A stretch of 11,282 nucleotides of DNA from an uncultured Pseudomonadales bacterium (lineage in GTDB: Bacteria > Pseudomonadota > Gammaproteobacteria > Pseudomonadales > Cellvibrionaceae), in contig CALIUX010000235.1 in the NCBI GenBank assembly GCA_938048505.1, positions 1 to 11,282 on the forward strand. Reading direction: 5' to 3'. The position numbers and the translations under genes are program-made. Under the pieces are notes generated by a model. That model was given only the letters and a program-made list of their open reading frames with translations. It ran no database searches and was not told the origin of the DNA. Position 1 is the first letter of the stretch. Every line of letters starts with the position of its first letter. Shown here in pieces: positions 7,366 to 11,282 of the stretch.

Positions 7366-7791
7366 ATGGCTCGTATCGACTTTTACGTTTTGCAAGACAA
7401 TACAACAGAAGCCCGCCTCCTTTTTGCAGCAAAGCTATGCCAAAGGGCATTTGCACAAACAGGCAGCATGCTTATTCTGCTTGATGATCACGGTATGGCG
7501 ACTCAACTTAGTCAACAGCTATGGGCATTTCGCCCCGAGTCCTTTCTCCCTCACGCTTTAGACCCAGCACCTGAACCAGCCCCTCCTATTATTATATCGA
7601 GCCAAAAAGTAGACACTCATAATGCAGAATTTGTGCTGAACTTAAGATCAGCACCACTTTCTATCACTCAACCAAACCAACGAGTGGCAGAGATCGTTAT
7701 ACAAGACACACAAATACTGGAAGAAACACGTAGCCATTACCGCGCCTATCAACAAAATAGCCACAAGATCAATATGCACCACATAAAATAA
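7366..7791 (+). CDS. holC: DNA polymerase III chi subunit
   Basis: A 141-residue chi subunit of the DNA polymerase III clamp-loader complex, close to the 147 residues of E. coli HolC. Chi links the clamp loader, through psi, to the C-terminal tail of single-strand binding protein. Recognisable family features are the start MARIDFYVLQDNTTEARLLFAAKLCQ, the ILLDDHGMATQLSQQLWAFRPESFLPH core (residues 37-63; compare the E. coli LWxxPAESFVPH), and the C-terminal SHYRAYQ motif with basic and aromatic residues near the SSB-binding pocket. Immediate position after pepA is the conserved order. No good ribosome binding site is visible before the ATG, so translation may be weak, which would suit a low-copy replisome part. 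The usual following gene, valS, is not here. Confidence 0.92.
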   Translation: MARIDFYVLQDNTTEARLLFAAKLCQRAFAQTGSMLILLDDHGMATQLSQQLWAFRPESFLPHALDPAPEPAPPIIISSQKVDTHNAEFVLNLRSAPLSITQPNQRVAEIVIQDTQILEETRSHYRAYQQNSHKINMHHIK

Positions 7792-8142
7792 TGATTCGAT
7801 GCATCAAATGCATAGTGATCAACTTAAATGTTCAACTGAGTCCAACTGAACTGAGCCCAGCTGAATAGTCGCTGGCAGCGCTCCCACCTACTTTAAAAAA
7901 ACATACTTAAAAAGCACTCAACCTAAAGATGAGTTAAAAGCCATTCTTGTGCTGTACATCTCAGTCTTGAGCCTTAAAACATACCTTTAACACCCAAACA
8001 AAAGTCTAAAATTGCATCAGGAAATAACTGCATAGTTTAAAATGATATAAAAGCCAGATTTTAATACCAAAGGCCTAGCCTAACGGTCAAAAAGTAGGCT
8101 ATATTCCGCACTAGAGAATAATCTGAGTTGCCCATTGCCATC
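7792..8142. other. 350-base non-coding region after holC
   Basis: No credible gene, tRNA or strong terminator is seen here. Near the left end are two ATGCAT palindromes (7799-7804 and 7808-7813) and a run of loosely repeated CAACTGA/CAGCTGA words (7831-7865), then a small GC hairpin, CGCT-GGC-AGCG (7870-7880). The middle is AT-rich and featureless. The right end holds promoter-like sequence for the next gene. The region lies where valS begins in related genomes, but nothing in it reads as a valS remnant. Confidence 0.5.
8043..8051 (+). promoter_or_regulatory. Candidate extended -10 promoter for the acidic protein gene
   Basis: TGATATAAA fits an extended -10 element (TG, one base, TATAAA at 8046-8051), without a good -35. 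Transcription would begin near 8058. A second -10-like box, TATATT (8100-8105), lies closer to the gene, and its first base is the last base of the inverted repeat AGCCTA (8077-8082) / TAGGCT (8095-8100), which could be an operator. Either may be used; both are tentative. Confidence 0.35.
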
Positions 8143-9075
8143 ATGTCTAGCCATTCACAACACGACGATCAAGCCAATAACACGACCGATCTCAATGTCA
8201 CCAAAGAGCGGTTATTGACCGACGATATTGCCACTCTTCGTGATCAACCGGCCAAAAACGAAGGCTTTCCTGTAGATGAACACGTCACAATTCAGCCTGA
8301 CGCAATACCCACTCTAGACGCAATATCCCTACTTCAAGCAGATAATATTCCCGTATTGGGTGATGCTGTATTAGATATGGCACACCACTCAATCGATCAA
8401 AATGATGCGCAAAGAAGTCAATTAGTCACAACCGCTGATGAAATAGACGAGCTATTAACGGAAGAGCGCTTATCAGAAAGCCGCTTACCAGAAGACAGTA
8501 CGACGGAAGATCATATACAAGAAAACACGCAAGGTAATGCAACGATTAACCCTGCAAGTACAAGCATCACCCCCGATAGCTTGCTTGCCTCCCAAGAGAG
8601 CATACCCGACGTGACAGTAGAAGCTTTATCTGAAAATATTCAAGTAGAAGAAAAAACATTATCAGAGAATCATACTCAAGGCAGTCAAGAAACCCTTGAA
8701 GTACCTAAAGCTAAACCGTTTAAGGCTAAAGCATTAAGCTCAAATGAAGAAAACCCTTTTTTACCGCAGCACCTGCGCGACAGACTGGATAAAAGCAAAA
8801 ACTCACTCATTAAAGAGATTGCCCTTTCTGACGAATCATTAGAGGCATCCAGAGCTCTACTGCGCAATTTCACTTATGACAAAGCCACAACCCAAACAAC
8901 ACCTCTTAGTCGTAAAACTGAGCTGGGCGAAAGCAAAATAAGCATCAGTCACCCGCTAGCTAAACAAAGCAACCACCAAGAATTAATTGACGGGCTAGTC
9001 GAAAAGTACTTACCTATGATAGAAAGCGACCTAAGGCAGCACCTCACACTATTGTTGGAAGAAAACGATGCCTAA
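8143..9075 (+). CDS. Acidic, probably disordered protein of unknown function
   Basis: I do not recognise this protein. From the ATG at 8143 it has 310 residues; a TTG at 8128 would add five. Neither start has a good binding site, so the ATG is preferred by codon. There is no signal peptide or membrane segment. The first two thirds are rich in Asp, Glu, Ser, Thr, Asn and Gln and look disordered. They carry two related short motifs, AIPTLDAISLL and NIPVLGDAVLD, about residues 54-64 and 68-78. The last third is more ordered: ENPFLPQHLRDRLDKSKNSL (about 203-222), which looks like an amphipathic helix, a helical stretch ending LLRNF, and a terminal helix around ELIDGLVEKYLPMIESDLRQH (about 280-300). 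This suggests a cytoplasmic adaptor or scaffold with a C-terminal oligomerisation helix; that is inference. It occupies the slot between holC and the usual valS. Confidence 0.75.
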   Translation: MSSHSQHDDQANNTTDLNVTKERLLTDDIATLRDQPAKNEGFPVDEHVTIQPDAIPTLDAISLLQADNIPVLGDAVLDMAHHSIDQNDAQRSQLVTTADEIDELLTEERLSESRLPEDSTTEDHIQENTQGNATINPASTSITPDSLLASQESIPDVTVEALSENIQVEEKTLSENHTQGSQETLEVPKAKPFKAKALSSNEENPFLPQHLRDRLDKSKNSLIKEIALSDESLEASRALLRNFTYDKATTQTTPLSRKTELGESKISISHPLAKQSNHQELIDGLVEKYLPMIESDLRQHLTLLLEENDA

Positions 9076-9218
9076 AAACCGTCTACTTTTTAATAACGAG
9101 CAGATGAGCAATCGACAGGTTAACAACCACTAGAAATTAATAACTAGAAGCAATAAGGTGTGATGAAGTGCACGCCATTATTTTGCTTTGGCCGCTAAGC
9201 TGAATCCATTCGCATTAC

Positions 9219-9224
9219 TATAAT
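9219..9224 (+). promoter_or_regulatory. Consensus -10 box before the 111-residue protein
   Basis: TATAAT is a perfect -10 match, but no good -35 lies at the usual distance. The expected transcription start, near 9231, would fall at the upstream in-frame ATG (9232), leaving 9250 as the start with a leader. Confidence 0.4.
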
Positions 9225-9249
9225 AACAACAATGCACAGCAGGCTAACA

Positions 9250-9585
9250 ATGAATCCAACGGCTTCCCAAGCCTCTCGACACTGGGAGCGTGAGTTTATA
9301 CTGACATCCGAATGGTTAGAGAAGCTTCCCTCCATCAAGCAGCTACAAGAACGCTTTTCGCTAACGGTTATCCAGAGCATTGATCCTTTATCGCCCAACC
9401 GGGAGAGCAGTTTTTTACTGGCCCACAGTACACAATGTCACAACGGCTCAAGAACGATTAATGGCCTAGTGAATCTATCACCAAATTTTTCATCTCTTCC
9501 CCAATTAGAAGCACATGTCAGCGCCCATGCAATCGACATTTTACATTCGCTTTTTTATGGCCAACAAACTGCACAACACTCGTAA
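9250..9585 (+). CDS. Small hypothetical protein, 111 residues
   Basis: I do not recognise this protein. The ATG at 9250 is preferred over the in-frame ATG at 9232 because AGCAGG lies six bases upstream of it, while the earlier codon has no binding site and coincides with the predicted transcript start. The product is soluble-looking with no signal peptide or membrane segment. It begins MNPTASQASRHWEREFILTSEWLEKLPSIKQLQERF, probably helical. A middle part (SFLLAHSTQCHNGSRTINGLVNLSPNF) could be beta structure, and the end (LEAHVSAHAIDILHSLFYGQQ) is probably an amphipathic helix. Histidines are common. It lies 174 bases after the acidic protein gene on the same strand. Coding status rests on length, the binding site and a protein-like composition, so moderate confidence. 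Confidence 0.6.
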   Translation: MNPTASQASRHWEREFILTSEWLEKLPSIKQLQERFSLTVIQSIDPLSPNRESSFLLAHSTQCHNGSRTINGLVNLSPNFSSLPQLEAHVSAHAIDILHSLFYGQQTAQHS

Positions 9586-9636
9586 CGAACACACCCTAAT
9601 TAGCGCCTGAATTATCGCTATAAAGCACCTTTCTCT

Positions 9637-9658
9637 AAAGTTCAAAGCGAAACTTTTT
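9637..9658 (+). terminator. Weak hairpin with short T-run after the 111-residue protein gene
   Basis: AAAGTT (9637-9642) pairs with AACTTT (9651-9656) around an 8-base loop, and the stem runs into TTTTT (9654-9658). The stem has only one GC pair, so any termination would be inefficient. A second small inverted repeat, TAGCG (9601-9605) / CGCTA (9616-9620), lies just before it. Confidence 0.25.
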
Positions 9659-9703
9659 GCTCAGGGTAGACTCTATTCTGTGTACAGCACTTTAGAGTTA
9701 ACT

Positions 9704-10327
9704 ATGCAGAAAATAGTCTTTTTAACAGCCATTGCACTTCTTGGTATTAGCTTAGGGTTCATTGCCAAGGCAGAGCGCATGCAGCCAGGGCAATTAGCCC
9801 CAAACTGGATGCTGTATAGCGCCGAATCAAAGCCCACTTTGCTCCACGATATAACAGATCAGCAAAAAACGGTGGTGATGTTGTTTTGGGCAACATGGTG
9901 CGGGCAATGTAATCACCTACTGCATGAATTGCAAAGCCTTGCCGACGCGTATAACCGTGACGCAGCCACACAGCAGGTGGGTTTTTCTGAAGGCAATGAA
10001 ACGAGACCCGCCATCAATGCAAAAGCTATTAATCAAAGTGCGGCAACAAATACCTCACCTGTCACGTTTTATATATTAAACATCTGGGAAGAAAGGGATG
10101 CACAAGCATACCTTGCAGAGAAAGGGATAACGCTCCCTGTGCTAGTGAAAGCAGAATCCGTGGCAGATCGATATGGAATTGAGGGCGTACCCGGCCTAGT
10201 CGTCGTTCAGCCAGATCGACGCATCGGCCTATATCATACTGTGGGCAAGCCTGTGAACCAGCTCATGGCGCAGCTTAAACACATATTACCAACAGTAGAG
10301 CACTCGCCCAGTAGCACTCAGGAATGA
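9704..10327 (+). CDS. Membrane-anchored TlpA/ResA-like thioredoxin protein
   Basis: A thioredoxin-fold protein of 207 residues, probably facing the periplasm and handling disulfides. The ATG at 9704 is chosen over a GTG at 9680 because AGAG lies six bases upstream and the protein then starts directly with a hydrophobic anchor or signal (MQKIVFLTAIALLGISLGFIAKA). The domain starts at about residue 32 (LAPNWML). It continues with VVMLFWATWCGQCNHLL, where Cys66 and Cys69 form a CGQC active site in the typical WATWC setting, and with the cis-proline loop GVPGLVVV (Pro163). TlpA relatives more often have CPPC, CEPC or CPTC. There is an extra, polar segment of about 30 residues (about 86-119) between the first helix and strand VTFYILNIWE. 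The partner is unknown; no cytochrome maturation genes are nearby. It is convergent with the DUF2750 gene. Confidence 0.85.
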   Translation: MQKIVFLTAIALLGISLGFIAKAERMQPGQLAPNWMLYSAESKPTLLHDITDQQKTVVMLFWATWCGQCNHLLHELQSLADAYNRDAATQQVGFSEGNETRPAINAKAINQSAATNTSPVTFYILNIWEERDAQAYLAEKGITLPVLVKAESVADRYGIEGVPGLVVVQPDRRIGLYHTVGKPVNQLMAQLKHILPTVEHSPSSTQE

Positions 10328-10358
10328 CGCATTAACTCTCAAGAATGACACATTAGCT
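10317..10358. repeat. 21-bp tandem duplication spanning two convergent stop codons
   Basis: Unit 1 (10317-10337) and unit 2 (10338-10358) match at 18 of 21 positions. The repeated core is CTCA, one or two G/A, AATGAC, G/A, CATTA, A/G, CT. Each copy contains a TGA on the plus strand and a TAA on the minus strand. The thioredoxin gene stops in unit 1 (10325-10327) and the DUF2750 gene stops in unit 2 (10353-10355). Because the unit is a multiple of three, each gene has a second in-frame stop in the other copy. Confidence 0.9.
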
Positions 10359-10715
10359 CTCAAAGTCTTCCAGCAAATCTAACGGTTCAACCTCTTCACC
10401 GTCCATATCTGCCTTCCAGTTAATCCCGACTAATAACGTGTCGTCATGCATACCTGGCAGCCACTCATCAAGCAACTCTTCTAGCGCTATTGGCACCGGC
10501 TTATACACCGACCACTCTTCAACACAATGAACTTTCGCAAACTCCGGCTGCGACCATAATGGGATCACATCCAGCCCTTCGCTAATATTCGAGGGACACA
10601 AAGCAAACCCTCCATCCCCCTCAAGTCCCCACACACAACCCGTCTCTTCAGCCTCCGCCATAAAACGCGCATAGTTTTCATCTAAATCATCAGATAGCGT
10701 TAAATCATTTGTCAT
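10353..10715 (-). CDS. DUF2750 domain protein
   Basis: A 120-residue soluble protein that fits the DUF2750 family, small bacterial proteins of unknown function. The pattern seen is an N-terminal helix (DENYARFMAEAEETG, 12-26), then CVWGLEGDGGFALCPS (27-42), a segment IPLWSQPEFAKVHC (51-64), EEWSVYKPVPIALEELLDEWLPGM (66-89) and a last strand LLVGINW followed by an acidic tail. The VWGL...GFALC and P.W....A motifs are what made me recognise it. It is strongly acidic, with no signal or membrane segment. The ATG has TAGG about five bases upstream. Its stop lies in the second copy of a 21-base repeat shared with the convergent thioredoxin gene. It follows the gloC-like gene on the same strand after 201 bases and a probable terminator, so is likely transcribed on its own. 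Function unknown. Confidence 0.82.
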   Translation of the reverse strand: MTNDLTLSDDLDENYARFMAEAEETGCVWGLEGDGGFALCPSNISEGLDVIPLWSQPEFAKVHCVEEWSVYKPVPIALEELLDEWLPGMHDDTLLVGINWKADMDGEEVEPLDLLEDFES

Positions 10716-10762
10716 AAAGCCTACTCAGAAAAGGGATAATGGAACTGTTTATTTAATAGATG

Positions 10763-10881
10763 CTTATTTAAGAACAGTATTATTGAAAAGCAGTATTATT
10801 GAAAAATTGCTTACTGAAGCAATACCTCTCGAAAAAAACACTTATTGAAAAACGCTCCTTCGAGATAAAGCTTATTGAGAA
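10763..10881. repeat. 16-bp tandem repeat with degenerate copies of the same motif
   Basis: CAGTATTATTGAAAAG (10775-10790) is repeated directly as 10791-10806 with only the last base changed. Looser versions of TTATTGAAAA flank it: CTTATTTAAGAA (10763-10774), CTTACTGAAGCAA (10810-10822), CTTATTGAAAAA (10841-10852) and CTTATTGAGAA (10871-10881), the last three starting about 30 bases apart. They fill most of the 201-base gap between the gloC-like gene and the DUF2750 gene. Confidence 0.75.
10802..10823 (-). terminator. Probable intrinsic terminator for the gloC-like gene
   Basis: On the minus strand ATTGCTT and AAGCAAT form a 7-base stem with the 4-base loop CAGT (10806-10823), and the stem runs straight into TTTTT. 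The stem has only two GC pairs but the T-run is well placed. It lies about 95 bases after the stop codon of the hydrolase gene. A second hairpin nearer that gene, AATAGCG (10880-10886) / CGCTATT (10900-10906), has no T-run. Confidence 0.5.
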
Positions 10882-10916
10882 TAGCGCATTCAATATCATC
10901 GCTATTAAAAAGAACG

Positions 10917-11282
10917 TTAGCCGAATTGGCTATCTGCAACAAAGCGGTTAGTACGACGTTCTTCAGCAAAGGTCGACATAGGACCGTGGCCTGGAATAAA
11001 GCGAACATCATCACCCAACACCCAAAGCTTTTGGGTGATCGAGTTAACCAGCTGATCATGATTTCCCATAGGAAAATCTGAACGCCCCACAGAGCCTTTA
11101 AACAAGACATCACCCACCCAAGCCAAACGCGATGCGGCACTAAACAGAACGATATGACCTGGCGTGTGGCCTGGGCAATGCAAAACCGATAATACTTGAT
11201 TACCAATAACTATTTCATCCCCTTCAGTTAGCCACTGATCAGGAGTGAAACTTGGCTGCGGCTCAAACCCCATCATACGAGC
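10917..11282 (-). CDS. gloC: YcbL/GloC-type metallo-beta-lactamase-fold hydrolase, C-terminal part
   Basis: The gene enters from the right edge; the last 121 residues are visible. They match the C-terminal part of E. coli YcbL (GloC), a cytoplasmic type II glyoxalase that hydrolyses S-lactoylglutathione. Shared landmarks include [36 protein letters not shown] with a metal-binding His, [24 protein letters not shown] with the bridging Asp, and [18 protein letters not shown] with the last metal His. The first roughly 95 residues, including the expected HxHxDH motif, lie outside the window, so an intact active site cannot be confirmed. The frame stays open to the edge; the Met at 11276 is internal, not the start. 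Other metallo-beta-lactamase hydrolases share parts of these motifs, so exact substrate remains inferred. Confidence 0.88.
   Translation of the reverse strand, partial: ARMMGFEPQPSFTPDQWLTEGDEIVIGNQVLSVLHCPGHTPGHIVLFSAASRLAWVGDVLFKGSVGRSDFPMGNHDQLVNSITQKLWVLGDDVRFIPGHGPMSTFAEERRTNRFVADSQFG

Noticed and set aside
7277..7561. A 94-codon plus-strand frame overlapping the 5' half of holC
   Set aside because: It lies in a different frame of a well-recognised gene and begins inside the pepA-holC hairpin.
9163..9198. An 11-codon frame (MKCTPLFCFGR) with AAGG just upstream
   Set aside because: The spacing is short, the peptide is tiny, and no structure next to it suggests a regulatory leader.
9671..9690. 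CTGTGTACAG inverted repeat near the thioredoxin gene, considered as an SOS box
   Set aside because: The spacing between the CTG and CAG halves is far shorter than in LexA sites.
10811..11206. A 131-codon minus-strand frame overlapping the gloC-like gene
   Set aside because: The overlapping frame clearly encodes the conserved hydrolase; this one is a shadow that continues into the repeat patch.

Overview
The window looks like ordinary chromosomal DNA from a gammaproteobacterium with moderate GC, probably a marine or environmental relative of the Pseudomonas/Cellvibrio/Oceanospirillum groups. That assignment rests on gene content and order. lptF-lptG lie back to back with a divergent pepA-holC pair, as in enterobacteria and pseudomonads, and are followed by a type IV pilus minor-pilin cluster in the order fimU, pilV, pilW, pilX, (pilY1). 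No species call is possible from the sequence alone.

Left part, all on the minus strand (read right to left). lptF (to 4375) and lptG (4364-3303) encode the two membrane subunits of the lipopolysaccharide export ABC transporter. After a 258-base gap with two inverted repeats comes the minor-pilin operon: a FimU/FimT-like pseudopilin (3044-2481), PilV (2358-1873), PilW (1870-755), PilX (749-60), and the first 15 codons of a gene that runs off the left edge and is, by position, pilY1. pilV to the partial gene are only 2-12 bases apart, each with its own ribosome binding site. These products form the initiation or tip complex of the type IV pilus.

Middle, plus strand. pepA (leucyl aminopeptidase) and holC (chi subunit of the DNA polymerase III clamp loader) follow, separated by a long hairpin. 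valS, the usual next gene, is missing. Instead there is a 350-base non-coding stretch and two genes I do not recognise: a long acidic, probably disordered protein (8143-9075) and a 111-residue protein (9250-9585). Then comes a membrane-anchored TlpA/ResA-like thioredoxin protein with a CGQC active site (9704-10327).

Right edge, minus strand. A DUF2750 protein (10715-10353) is convergent with the thioredoxin gene. The two stop codons sit in neighbouring copies of a 21-base tandem duplication. The C-terminal 121 residues of a YcbL/GloC-type metallo-beta-lactamase-fold hydrolase enter from the right edge. Between them is an AT-rich stretch with a 16-base tandem repeat, looser copies of the same motif, and a probable intrinsic terminator.

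I found no mobile element, CRISPR array, tRNA or rRNA, and no convincing new system. The points most worth following up are the two unknown genes in the valS position, the stop-codon duplication, the repeat patch at 10763-10881, and start-codon corrections for lptF and several other genes.
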